DNA of 64,000 bases from Pseudoalteromonas luteoviolacea. GTDB taxonomy: Bacteria; Pseudomonadota; Gammaproteobacteria; Enterobacterales; Alteromonadaceae. Position numbers and translations under genes: made by a program. A model generated the notes under the pieces. That model worked only from the letters and a program-made list of their open reading frames with translations. It was not told the origin of the DNA and made no database searches. The stretch lies in assembly GCF_001696455.1 (NCBI RefSeq), contig NZ_MAUJ01000002.1, positions 248,001-312,000 of the forward strand, read 5' to 3'. Shown piece by piece: positions 35,857-44,169 of the stretch. Every line of letters starts with the position of its first letter. Within the stretch, counting starts at the first letter, position 1.

Positions 35857-38490
35857 TTACCCCGTATTGCGTAATCCAGCCGCTATGCCCATCATCGTGA
35901 TCATCAAAGCACTGTCCAATTTCTGATCCTCAGACTCTCTTGTGCGCTTGAGTAACTCGACCTGCAATAAATTAAGCGGATCTGTGTATGGGTTTCTTAA
36001 TTTAATTGACTCTTTTACCCAAGGCTGTGCCGACAGTAAACTCCCTTTCGGTGCTAATCTTTGAACGCCTTCCATTGTTTCTTTTAATTCGATACGCAGC
36101 TTTTCACCAATCGGACGCAAATTATCTGGAACTAAACGTTCATCGTAATATTCTGTTAGCCAAAGGTCAGCTTTGCAAAACACCATCTCAAGCATTTCTA
36201 GGCGAGTCCTAAAGAATGGCCACAAGTCGCTCATTTCTTCAATTAATGCTTCACCGCCTAGATTCAAAACAGCTTTAATGCCTTCATTTGCACCTAGCCA
36301 AGCCGGTAACATTAACCGGTTTTGGCTCCATGCAAAGATCCATGGAATTGCTCTCAAACTTTCAATACCACCTTGGGGGTTACGCTTTGCAGGTCTTGAC
36401 CCAAGTGGCAGTTTAGCTAACTCAATTTCAGGCGTCGCACTGCGAAAGTAAGGCACAAAGTCAGGCGTATTGCGCACGTACTTGCGGTATTGATCACAGG
36501 ATGCTTTACTGAGCAGTTCCATCGCCTCTCGCCACTGTGATTTTGGTGTTGGGGGTGGGAAGAGATTATTTTCAACAATAGCACTGGCGTACAAAGACAA
36601 ACTTTGGATAGCGACATTAGGCAACCCAAACTTAAATCGGATCATCTCTCCTTGTTCTGTGACGCGCAAGCCATGCTTCAGCGACCCTGGCGGTTGTGAG
36701 CGAAGAGCTTGTTGTGCCGGAGCGCCACCTCTACCAATCGTTCCACCACGGCCGTGAAAGAGCTTCATTTTAATGCCATGCTGCTCACCCAAAGAAATTA
36801 AAGACTCCATGGCACGATACTGAGCCCAACCAGCGGCCATCATACCTGCATCTTTCGCCGAATCAGAGTAACCAATCATAATGTACTGCTGATGTGCAAG
36901 ATGTCCCTTGTACCAACTAGAGCTCAAAAGCGCTTTCATCACCTCTGGAGCACGATTTAAGTCATCCAAGGTTTCGAACAATGGCGCTACCGGTAAGTTA
37001 AATCTGACCCCACTTTCTTTTAGCATTAATTGCACAGCCAAAACGTCTGAGGCATTTCTCGCCATTGATATAACATATATACCCAGTGCAGCTCTGTCCT
37101 GTGCCGCGATTGTTTCAAATGTATTGATAACCTCTTGAGCAGCATCACTTGGCTGCCATTGCTTAGGAATAATGGGTCGTCTTGAGCTAAGCTCTGACAA
37201 CAAAAATGCCTGCTTGTCGGCTTCGGACCACTGTGCATAATCACCGATACCTAAGTATCTCGTGAGCTCTGACAATACTTCTGTATGGCGGGCTGAGTCC
37301 TGCCTAATGTCGAGTTTACATAAATGCACACCAAAACAATCTAAACGGCGCAATACATCTTGTAATAGTCCTTTCGCTATAACTTCCATACCTTGTTCAT
37401 TGAGCGAGTTAAAACAAACAAGTAATGGCTCCTTAAGCTGATCAGTGAAGCGGATCTTGTCGCTGCTCGAGCTTGGGACACCTTTGATTTTATCTTCTAA
37501 ATGATTAATTGTTTCGCGTAAATCCGCCTTAAGTGTCTTCAATAACTGGCGGTATGGCTCACTACTACCATTAGTCATCGAAAGCAGTGTCTCATTCGCT
37601 TCGCTCATGGATAACTCAGCGCTTAATTTGTCCAAGTCACGGAAATACAAATCAAGTGCCATCCATCGGCCATGATCAAGTACACTCTGTGTCACCTCTG
37701 CGGTTACATTTGGGTTTCCGTCTCTGTCTCCCCCCATCCAAGAAGCGAGTTTCACTGGCGCATAGTTAAGAGGGAGATCGATATTTAGATATTGCTTTAC
37801 GAGCTTACCCAAGTTGTCAACAAACTGAGGAATGGCGTGCCACAAGCTGTTTTCAACAACCGCAAACCCCCATTTAGCCTCCTCTAATGGTGTAGGTCGT
37901 TTGTCGCGAATTTCGTTGGTATGCCACGCTTGGCAAATCAATTGCGCGACACGTGACAATATACGTTCTCTTTCGATACTATCTGATTCATTATTCTCAA
38001 GCTGCTTTAAACAATCACTCAGTTCAACGTGTTTACTGATAATCGTTCTTCGGGTTACCTCTGTAGGGTGCGCAGTTAAAACCAACTCTATTTGTAAGGC
38101 CTCAAGCGCCCCCATTGCGTCCTCTAGTGAGCACTCTCCTTTTTCAACCCGGACTTTAAGCGTTTTTAAAGTTTCTTCAATCGTTACAAAGGGGCCTTGT
38201 GGCGCACCAGATTTAGAGACGGTATGATACTGATCTGCAACATTCGCGAGATTTAGAAAGTGATTAAACGCTCTACAAACGGGGAGCAACTCTTCATTAC
38301 TTAGAGACTTCAAGATTTCAATTAATGTTTGACGAGCTTGGTGATCTCCGCTTCTAGACGCTTTAGCTAGGTGTCTTATTTGCTCTACTTTTTCTAGCAC
38401 TTTTTCGCCTTGTGCATGCTCGATAGTTGCACCCAGGCACTCACCAAGTAAGCTCACATTGCGGCGTAAATTTGTATATTGCTGATCCAT
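35857..38490 (-). CDS. ppc: Phosphoenolpyruvate carboxylase
   Basis: 877 residues, standard length. It makes oxaloacetate from phosphoenolpyruvate and bicarbonate to refill the citric-acid cycle. Motifs are complete: [13 protein letters not shown] with catalytic His (about residue 137), [11 protein letters not shown] (about 254), [14 protein letters not shown] (about 541), [14 protein letters not shown] (about 577) and the aspartate-site [17 protein letters not shown] (about 710), ending GLRNTG. The start is set at the ATG ([10 protein letters not shown]) preceded by AGGAG; a GTG two codons upstream is in frame. A terminator follows the gene. Confidence 0.98.
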   Translation of the reverse strand: MDQQYTNLRRNVSLLGECLGATIEHAQGEKVLEKVEQIRHLAKASRSGDHQARQTLIEILKSLSNEELLPVCRAFNHFLNLANVADQYHTVSKSGAPQGPFVTIEETLKTLKVRVEKGECSLEDAMGALEALQIELVLTAHPTEVTRRTIISKHVELSDCLKQLENNESDSIERERILSRVAQLICQAWHTNEIRDKRPTPLEEAKWGFAVVENSLWHAIPQFVDNLGKLVKQYLNIDLPLNYAPVKLASWMGGDRDGNPNVTAEVTQSVLDHGRWMALDLYFRDLDKLSAELSMSEANETLLSMTNGSSEPYRQLLKTLKADLRETINHLEDKIKGVPSSSSDKIRFTDQLKEPLLVCFNSLNEQGMEVIAKGLLQDVLRRLDCFGVHLCKLDIRQDSARHTEVLSELTRYLGIGDYAQWSEADKQAFLLSELSSRRPIIPKQWQPSDAAQEVINTFETIAAQDRAALGIYVISMARNASDVLAVQLMLKESGVRFNLPVAPLFETLDDLNRAPEVMKALLSSSWYKGHLAHQQYIMIGYSDSAKDAGMMAAGWAQYRAMESLISLGEQHGIKMKLFHGRGGTIGRGGAPAQQALRSQPPGSLKHGLRVTEQGEMIRFKFGLPNVAIQSLSLYASAIVENNLFPPPTPKSQWREAMELLSKASCDQYRKYVRNTPDFVPYFRSATPEIELAKLPLGSRPAKRNPQGGIESLRAIPWIFAWSQNRLMLPAWLGANEGIKAVLNLGGEALIEEMSDLWPFFRTRLEMLEMVFCKADLWLTEYYDERLVPDNLRPIGEKLRIELKETMEGVQRLAPKGSLLSAQPWVKESIKLRNPYTDPLNLLQVELLKRTRESEDQKLDSALMITMMGIAAGLRNTG

Positions 38491-38667
38491 ACACACTCCT
38501 TGAATACTAATTAATCAACCCAATATACTGCCAAACCAATGGAAATGAAAAGACCATTTCATTACAGCCATCATAGTGCTTGTAAGGTGCCAAGCCACTC
38601 TATATTAGATATTGATCCAAAAGCTGAAGTTGATCGTAGTGTTAATAAACAATTTAGTTTGAAAGCG

Positions 38668-39387
38668 ATGAATCAAGATATAGCAGTTGTTATCGGTGCC
38701 AGCGGAGCGATTGGCAAAGCAGTTGTAAACGAAAAATTGAAGCACAACATGCACGTTATCGCCGTTAGTAGGTCCCCCGTAAACATCAAACATCCGTACA
38801 TGACTATGTACGAATGCGACTATTCCGCTCAAAGTATTCTCACGATAGCAGAGAGGATTGGTCGGATTTATCCCAAGGTAAGGTCGATAACGGTGTGCAA
38901 TGGGGTATTACACACCCATGAAAACATGCCAGAGAAGAAAATAGAGTCCTTTAACAACGATTACTTCGCCACGCTCTTACACGTGAATACCACGATCCCA
39001 TTTAGCTGGCTGCAAGCATTCATGCCCTACCTAGTGTCAACCGAGACGCCCTGTGTCTTCACGGCTTTAAGTGCACGGATCGGCAGTATCAGCGACAACA
39101 AATTGGGAGGCTGGTACAGTTATCGTGCATCAAAAGCTGCCTTGAATATGTTGTTTAAAACTGCATCCATAGAACTGGCGAGGCGTAAATGCAACGCTAA
39201 ATTGATGCTATTTCACCCCGGCACAACAGACTCAGAGTTATCGAAACCATTTCAAAGTAATGTTCCCTCGAGCAAACTATTTACACCTGCCTTTGTTGCC
39301 GAACAGTTGAACAAGTTCGAGCAAAATAGAGAGTTCAACCACGAGGTAGACTTTATAGATTGGCAGGGAAAACCCATAAGTTGGTGA
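38668..39387 (+). CDS. Short-chain dehydrogenase/reductase
   Basis: 239 residues from the ATG giving MNQDIAVVIGASGAIGKAVV. The cofactor loop GASGAIG (residues 9-15), an active-site Ser region (TALSARIGSIS) and the YSYRASKAAL tetrad motif (YxxxK, about 153-157) are intact, so it should be an active NAD(P)-dependent oxidoreductase. The frame stays open 43 codons upstream to 38539, but that part is not SDR-like. It ends four bases before the flavin-reductase gene and so is likely co-transcribed. Sequence feel is that of the C-factor-like SDR group; substrate unknown. Confidence 0.88.
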   Translation: MNQDIAVVIGASGAIGKAVVNEKLKHNMHVIAVSRSPVNIKHPYMTMYECDYSAQSILTIAERIGRIYPKVRSITVCNGVLHTHENMPEKKIESFNNDYFATLLHVNTTIPFSWLQAFMPYLVSTETPCVFTALSARIGSISDNKLGGWYSYRASKAALNMLFKTASIELARRKCNAKLMLFHPGTTDSELSKPFQSNVPSSKLFTPAFVAEQLNKFEQNREFNHEVDFIDWQGKPISW

Positions 39388-39391
39388 TACC

Positions 39392-40027
39392 ATGATTTTA
39401 AAAAATGCTGATTTAGCACAGTTTCACGAGCGCTACAGAGCTCATTTCGTCAATTCGCTGTCCGGCTATAAAAGTGCAAATTTAATTGGTACTCGGAGCT
39501 TGCAAGGTGATGAGAACCTATCTATTGTCAGTTCCGTTTTTCATTTGGGCGCGAACCCACCTTTGATGGGCGTTATTTTTCGGCCACACAGCGTTAGAAG
39601 AGACACATTAGAGAACATTATTGAAACAGAGTCCTACACAATAAACCATGTTAACTCGTTGATATGGAAAGAAGCACATCAAACGTCAGCAAGATATGAT
39701 GAGCTTCAATCGGAATTCACAGAAACTGGCTTAACACCTCATTATCACGATGATTTTGACGCCCCCTTCGTGGCACAAAGTCAGGTCAAGATCGGCCTCA
39801 AGCTACGAGAGTATCAAACGATTGAACTTAATAAGACAGTTCTGGTGATCGGCGAGATTGTTCATGTGGAAGTGCCCAATGGTGCAGTGAATGAAGATGG
39901 ATATATCAATATTGAGCAATTAGACACCGTGGCCGTATCAGGCCTAGATTGTTATCACACGACTCAAAAGCTCGCACGTTTAGAATACGCTAAACCTGAA
40001 AAGCAAGTATCAATAAAGCATCAATAA
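39392..40027 (+). CDS. Flavin reductase-like FMN-binding protein
   Basis: 211 residues. The N-terminal KSANLIGTRSLQGDENLSI and VSSVFHLGANPPLMGVIFRP stretches, HSVRRDTLENIIETESYTIN and the late VLVIGEIVHVEV strand are those of the flavin reductase/FMN-binding split-barrel family, which bind FMN and often reduce flavin with NAD(P)H. It starts four bases after the SDR stop, indicating an operon of two redox enzymes. A hairpin terminator follows at 40033-40060. The reaction served is unknown. Confidence 0.82.
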   Translation: MILKNADLAQFHERYRAHFVNSLSGYKSANLIGTRSLQGDENLSIVSSVFHLGANPPLMGVIFRPHSVRRDTLENIIETESYTINHVNSLIWKEAHQTSARYDELQSEFTETGLTPHYHDDFDAPFVAQSQVKIGLKLREYQTIELNKTVLVIGEIVHVEVPNGAVNEDGYINIEQLDTVAVSGLDCYHTTQKLARLEYAKPEKQVSIKHQ

Positions 40028-40032
40028 TTATC

Positions 40033-40060
40033 AAAGGGCCTAAGGCCTGTCAGGCCCTTT
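40033..40060 (+). terminator. Hairpin terminator after the flavin reductase gene
   Basis: AAAGGGCCT and AGGCCCTTT form a perfect 9-bp stem with a ten-base loop, five bases past the stop. Only a short T run lies at the end of the stem. Confidence 0.65.
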
Positions 40061-40102
40061 GAACAAAACGCTTATTACTACACTGAACCGTACATAGCTA
40101 CT

Positions 40103-40507
40103 CTAAGGTACGCAATTAAGCTCCCAAGGAATGCCAAATCGGTCATTAACTATCGCATAGCTTGGTGACCAAAAGGTGTTTTGAGGCGGTAAAATAACCA
40201 GCCCTCCCTTTTTAAAAGCGTCAAACAATATCTCTACTCGCGCTTTCGAAGGCAACCCGAGTAGTAAACAAAAACCTCTAGGCTGCTCGTATTCTTCTGG
40301 GACTGTGTCGGAACCAACTAACTCAAAATTATCAATCGCTATCACACCATGAATAATTTTTTCTTGCCATTCAAAAGGCACGCTGTCTTTTAGTGGTGAG
40401 TCTCCATACGTTAAGAGCGTGCCAATCATGCCATCCAAGTACTTCTCGTAAAATGCAAATGCTTCAGCGCACCGTCCATCAAAGTTAACATGAAAAGATA
40501 CTGTCAT
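40103..40507 (-). CDS. PhnB-like VOC-superfamily protein
   Basis: 134 residues with the PhnB-type glyoxalase fold pattern: VSFHVNFDGRCAEAFAFYEK at the start, MIGTLLTYGDSP, the middle KIIHGVIAIDNFELVGSD and the ending FGIPWELNC. PhnB-like proteins belong to the vicinal-oxygen-chelate superfamily and mostly have unknown function. Metal-ligand positions cannot be judged by eye. GGAAGTGAGAA precedes the ATG. It is monocistronic. Confidence 0.8.
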   Translation of the reverse strand: MTVSFHVNFDGRCAEAFAFYEKYLDGMIGTLLTYGDSPLKDSVPFEWQEKIIHGVIAIDNFELVGSDTVPEEYEQPRGFCLLLGLPSKARVEILFDAFKKGGLVILPPQNTFWSPSYAIVNDRFGIPWELNCVP

Positions 40508-40644
40508 TTCTCACTTCCTTGCATAATAAAAGCTCAGTTCCAACATCGCCCTTAAGCAAATCTAGTACTACTCAATCAAGATGCTTCTCTTTTGAAGCAT
40601 CCTCCCCCTAAAAATTAGTGTGGTCTATACACCTGAACTATGCT

Positions 40645-41457
40645 TCACAGCTTAGCTTTTATTAACTCATCAACGATATCTATCCATTTATGTATCAAAC
40701 TGTCGACCTTACGCTTCTGAGCTGGTGAGAGAGTTTCTCTCAAATTGATAAGTAGTTTAATTTGTTTTTGCACCCACTGCGACCGAATACGCTGCAAGTG
40801 AATCGGCGCATCGTCCATTGAGTTAAAGACAATGCGAGCCAATGATTGGCGTTCAGCTGGTGTCAGTGGCGTGTTCAAATTCAAGAGCGATTCAAGCCGC
40901 TTAAGCCTGCTCTGCGTATGTAAGCTCCACACCTCTCGATTGTACTCTGTATCATCAAAATATTCGGCGATTATGCCGCGCTGTTTTGACGAAAGATGGC
41001 CTAGAGTATCTTCAAAGCGCTCAATCGCGCGTTCTCGTCTATCGCTATTTTTTGCTCGGCTTTCGGCCCGTTCCTTGAGCGTATTGATTAATTGTTGTTT
41101 TTGTTGAACATCGAGCGCGAGTAATACTTCCATTGTTGGCTCATGTATACGCTGTGTAATCTCAGACCAGTGTGATTGAATTTCGTCAGAAAGCTTTGTG
41201 AGCTGCGACTCATTAAGCACTTGCCATTTGCTTTTTAACACTGCTAACCACTTTAAATATTCTGGCATGTACTCTTTTTGATGGGTTAACTGAAAAGCAT
41301 TGAATGACATTAAAAAGTACTGCTCTTGCTCATCTGTTAGCTCAACAATATCTTCTAATCGGTTCAAAGCTATCAGATCTGCATTTTTATACATGGTTTC
41401 GTATAAGCACCCGCTCAAAGTGAGCAATGCGATAAAAACAATCAGGTATTTTCTCAT
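40645..41457 (-). CDS. DUF6279-type lipoprotein, probably iron-regulated
   Basis: 270 residues from the ATG giving MRKYLIVFIALLTLSGCLYE, a lipoprotein signal with lipobox LSGC. The rest is almost all helical and charged, with heptad-like stretches (LSDEIQSHWSEITQRI, LSSKQRGIIAEYFDDTEYN, LTPAERQSLARIVFNSMDDA), as in the DUF6279 lipoprotein family of Alteromonadales. Function is unknown. Two Fur-box-like sequences lie 14-70 bases upstream (41471-41489 and 41509-41527), so expression is probably repressed by Fur and iron, together with the divergent small RNA. Confidence 0.75.
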   Translation of the reverse strand: MRKYLIVFIALLTLSGCLYETMYKNADLIALNRLEDIVELTDEQEQYFLMSFNAFQLTHQKEYMPEYLKWLAVLKSKWQVLNESQLTKLSDEIQSHWSEITQRIHEPTMEVLLALDVQQKQQLINTLKERAESRAKNSDRRERAIERFEDTLGHLSSKQRGIIAEYFDDTEYNREVWSLHTQSRLKRLESLLNLNTPLTPAERQSLARIVFNSMDDAPIHLQRIRSQWVQKQIKLLINLRETLSPAQKRKVDSLIHKWIDIVDELIKAKL

Positions 41458-41470
41458 CAAAATCTCAAAT

Positions 41471-41489
41471 ACAATTAATTATCATTTTC
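41471..41489. promoter_or_regulatory. Second, weaker Fur-box-like site
   Basis: ACAATTAATTATCATTTTC matches the 19-base Fur consensus at 12 positions by hand count, mostly in the right half. It lies 14 bases before the DUF6279 start and 20 bases from the stronger box. Confidence 0.4.
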
Positions 41490-41491
41490 AG

Positions 41492-41520
41492 TTGACATCA
41501 AGAATAAAGTTATTGATAAT
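41492..41520 (+). promoter_or_regulatory. Consensus sigma-70 promoter for the RyhB-like small RNA
   Basis: TTGACA (41492-41497), exactly 17 bases, GATAAT (41515-41520). This is a near-perfect housekeeping promoter pointing to the plus strand, where no protein gene starts for another 260 bases. The -10 box lies inside the Fur box. Confidence 0.8.
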
Positions 41521-41527
41521 CATTCTC
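41509..41527. promoter_or_regulatory. Fur box overlapping the -10 of the small-RNA promoter
   Basis: GTTATTGATAATCATTCTC matches the 19-base Fur consensus (GATAATGATAATCATTATC) at 16 positions by hand count. Its position over the -10 and start site predicts tight repression by iron-loaded Fur, of the plus-strand RNA and probably of the divergent DUF6279 gene. Confidence 0.8.
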
Positions 41528-41693
41528 AATGAAGCATAAAGGACTGGTTATACGCACTTCGCTTTTTGTTTCATGATAGTGGAATAGCTACTCGACCCAG
41601 TTATTTCACGTACTCATTTACTTGCTACATTACATTGCTCATATCGGTGACGGTTGATATGAAACGAAAAAGCCCTAATAGGGCTTTTTTTAT
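41527..41693 (+). ncRNA. Candidate Fur-regulated small RNA of the RyhB type
   Basis: A transcript of about 165 bases is predicted from the start site seven bases after the -10 box to the T run of the terminator at 41667-41693. It has no coding frame of note. Bases 41632-41641 read ACATTGCTCA, then TAT: this equals the core of E. coli RyhB (ACAUUGCUCACAU) in all but one of 13 positions. That core base-pairs with iron-protein mRNAs such as sodB with help from Hfq. Promoter, Fur box, core and terminator together make a strong case for an iron-sparing RNA. Its length is between E. coli (90) and Vibrio (over 200) RyhB. Confidence 0.75.
41667..41693 (+). terminator. Rho-independent terminator of the RyhB-like RNA
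   Basis: AAAAAGCCCT, loop AAT, AGGGCTTTTTTT: a GC core flanked by A and T runs. It is the only obvious end for a plus-strand transcript in a region with no protein gene before it, and typical of Hfq-binding small RNAs. Confidence 0.85.
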
Positions 41694-41783
41694 TTCCCTT
41701 CAAAAGCTTATAATCTAAACTGGTAAATTGCACTAGGTGCATTAAACTAAATTTATCCCCCCTGTGCTATAAGGAGAAACGCC

Positions 41784-42512
41784 ATGTGGCAAAAAATAAC
41801 TCGAACCTTTGTGTTAACGGGGCTTATTACCTGCTCAGCCCCTTCCTTTGCGACCTTAGAAGAAGGCATTGCAGCTGCCAATATGGGTAAGTTCGATGTC
41901 GCACTGAAGGAATTTAGATACCTTGTTGATATGGGTTATGCGCCCGGTATGTACGAACTCGCCAAAATGTATGACGGCGGCTATGGTGTACCAAAAGATC
42001 CCAGAAAAGCAGCCGAATTGCTAAGACGCGCAGTAAAACTGGGCAGCTCTGATGCTATGTTTGCGTTGGCGGTTATGTATGAAGAAGGCAGAGGCGTTAA
42101 ACTAGACAAACAAAAAGCGGTCGATTTGTTTTCTCAGGCTGCCAAGAAAAACTTACCTGCCGCCCAATATAATTTAGGTGTTATGCATGCCAATGGTGAT
42201 GGTGTAACCCAGGATTACCTCCAAGCGCGGTTTTGGTATGAAAGAGCAGCGGCAAACAATTACACTTTAGCAATGTATAATTTGGCCTTGCTTTATTACC
42301 AAGGTTTGGGTGTTCAAAAAAATATCGAGCGCTCTTATATTTGGAATACGTTAGCAGAATTTAATGGATATCAGCCTGCAACAGAAAGTAGACAACTAGA
42401 CGAGCAAAGCATGTCTAGATCTCAAATTGAAAGAGGTCAAAAAATAGCGAACGATATTTATCATAAGATCCAATCAGGTACATATATAGCTGGAAGTGGA
42501 TTTATGGAGTAG
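41784..42512 (+). CDS. Exported Sel1-like repeat protein
   Basis: 242 residues with a signal peptide ending in APSFA. Four or five Sel1-like (TPR-related) repeats follow, such as GYAPGMYELAKMYDGGYGVP, SSDAMFALAVMYEEGRGVK, LPAAQYNLGVMHANGDGVTQ and YTLAMYNLALLYYQGLGVQK (about residues 50-200). Such proteins act as scaffolds in the periplasm or at the envelope; no partner is evident. AAGGAGAAA precedes the ATG. Confidence 0.88.
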   Translation: MWQKITRTFVLTGLITCSAPSFATLEEGIAAANMGKFDVALKEFRYLVDMGYAPGMYELAKMYDGGYGVPKDPRKAAELLRRAVKLGSSDAMFALAVMYEEGRGVKLDKQKAVDLFSQAAKKNLPAAQYNLGVMHANGDGVTQDYLQARFWYERAAANNYTLAMYNLALLYYQGLGVQKNIERSYIWNTLAEFNGYQPATESRQLDEQSMSRSQIERGQKIANDIYHKIQSGTYIAGSGFME

Positions 42513-42520
42513 CCACGCAA

Positions 42521-43912
42521 TCACTTAAGGTATAGCCATGTCAGTATTTTCCCAATGATGTGGCTATATCTATCAAACAACCTACTACGCCATGCTTTGT
42601 CGCTAGAGTGAAAAACGCCTTTACTGTGGCTAAACGTCTTAAAACCCTCAACGGAATGATACTGACCGATCCCTGAACTACCCACACCACCAAATGGCAA
42701 ATCTGCAACTGCGACGTGTAGCAGCATGTCATTGATGCTCAAAGACCCACACCCCAATCGATATTTAACATCATTTTGCGCACACTTATCGCTTGTATAT
42801 AAATAACATGCTAATGGTACTTCTGTGCTTCTAATAATGCTTTGGGCGTGCTCGAGATCCCGCACTTTATAAACACTCAATACAGGACCAAAGACTTCTT
42901 CTTGCATTACTTGCAAGCCTCTGGGAGGTTCAAAAACGAGGTGTACGCCAAAATCATCTGCAACAACAGTTTCCATAGGCTTAGAGTGCCACACAGACAC
43001 CCCTTTGGATTTAGCCTGTTCTAACATTGCAAGCAGCCTGATCTTATGACGCTCATTTAACAGTCCAGTGCGCTCGTTATTATTAGGTACACTTTCGAAC
43101 TTTTCTTTGAGTTTACTGACAAAAGTGTCATAGATTTCCTGATGCACTAAAATATAATCCGGTGCAACACATATTTGCCCACCGTTCATACGCTTTGCGA
43201 AAGCTAAATCTAAAATTGCTTTCTCGATATTGGCATCACTCAAAACAATGACGGGAGACTTTCCGCCTAATTCTAACGTGACAGGGACCAAATTACTGGC
43301 GCCTGCTTGATACACTTTTTTACCTATTTGGGTCGAGCCAGTAAAAAACAAATGATCAAAAGGCAGTTCACTGAATTCACCCGCCGTGTTCCCGTCACCT
43401 TCTATGACTATGCATTCATTTGATAAGGAAGACAAAATAGACTTGATGACCTTATTTACATTGGGCGTATGCTCGCTGAGCTTTAACATAACTTTATTGC
43501 CTGCCCCTATTGCCGTCGCCAAAGGGACAAGTGCAAGTTGTATGGGATAATTCCAAGGCGCGATAATGCCAACAACACCTTTTGGAACATATTCTACATA
43601 TGCTCGCGAAGGCACAAACTCTAAACCTGGATTACGCTTATCTGGCTTCATCCATTGTTTAAGGTTGCGACAAATATATTCAATATGATTCACAGTTGGA
43701 ATCATATCTGCCATAACAGTATCTAACTCTGCTCTTTGACTAAAGTCCTTCCGAGCTGCGCCTACGAGCTCAGACTTATAATTAACAATTGCGGATTTCA
43801 ACACTTTTAGCTTTTCAATTCGCAATGCACTTGACGTGTATGGCTCTGCTAGAAAAGAAGTTTTCAAACTAAATAACTGTTGCTCTAGTTCTGAGTCTCG
43901 TTCAGATTTCAC
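42521..43912 (-). CDS. Coniferyl-aldehyde-dehydrogenase-type NAD(P)+ aldehyde dehydrogenase
   Basis: 463 residues, shorter than typical 490-residue enzymes but usual for the class-3/coniferyl aldehyde dehydrogenase group. Motifs: GVVGIIAPWNYPIQLALVPL (about 112-131), FTGSTQIGKKV (cofactor, about 190), LELGGKSPVIV with catalytic Glu (about 213), and GGQICVAPDYILVH with catalytic Cys (about 245). The C-terminus has the hydrophobic tail of the group (ILTWLYLK), a possible membrane association. It should oxidise aromatic or medium-chain aldehydes. Convergent with the Sel1 gene. Substrate is inference. Confidence 0.92.
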   Translation of the reverse strand: MKSERDSELEQQLFSLKTSFLAEPYTSSALRIEKLKVLKSAIVNYKSELVGAARKDFSQRAELDTVMADMIPTVNHIEYICRNLKQWMKPDKRNPGLEFVPSRAYVEYVPKGVVGIIAPWNYPIQLALVPLATAIGAGNKVMLKLSEHTPNVNKVIKSILSSLSNECIVIEGDGNTAGEFSELPFDHLFFTGSTQIGKKVYQAGASNLVPVTLELGGKSPVIVLSDANIEKAILDLAFAKRMNGGQICVAPDYILVHQEIYDTFVSKLKEKFESVPNNNERTGLLNERHKIRLLAMLEQAKSKGVSVWHSKPMETVVADDFGVHLVFEPPRGLQVMQEEVFGPVLSVYKVRDLEHAQSIIRSTEVPLACYLYTSDKCAQNDVKYRLGCGSLSINDMLLHVAVADLPFGGVGSSGIGQYHSVEGFKTFSHSKGVFHSSDKAWRSRLFDRYSHIIGKILTWLYLK

Positions 43913-44131
43913 AGGCGCTTCCTCTATTTTCTAGTTGTCCAGCTGAGTTGATGGTTGCCTTAATTCACTATTGTGCCTTTAAATACGCCAGCAAAAGTGC
44001 ATCGGTTAATATCAGCACTTTATCGGCATGCTATGAAAGATAGTACCAAAGAAATTTATGAGCCACTAGTTTGTAAATAGTCTGTAAAAAGTAGGGGTGG
44101 TGAGAAATATATCGCTATGAAAGGCAGAAAC

Positions 44132-44157
44132 TTGGAGCTACCCTTTTGCAGCTCCAA
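44132..44157 (-). terminator. Hairpin after the SLC13 transporter gene
   Basis: TTGGAGCT and AGCTCCAA form an 8-bp stem around a ten-base loop, 12 bases past the stop on the minus strand, followed by GTTTCT. Confidence 0.5.
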
Positions 44158-44169
44158 TAACTGAAAAGA

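Noticed and set aside
37832..38227. 131-codon plus-strand frame within ppc
   Set aside because: Antisense shadow of phosphoenolpyruvate carboxylase.
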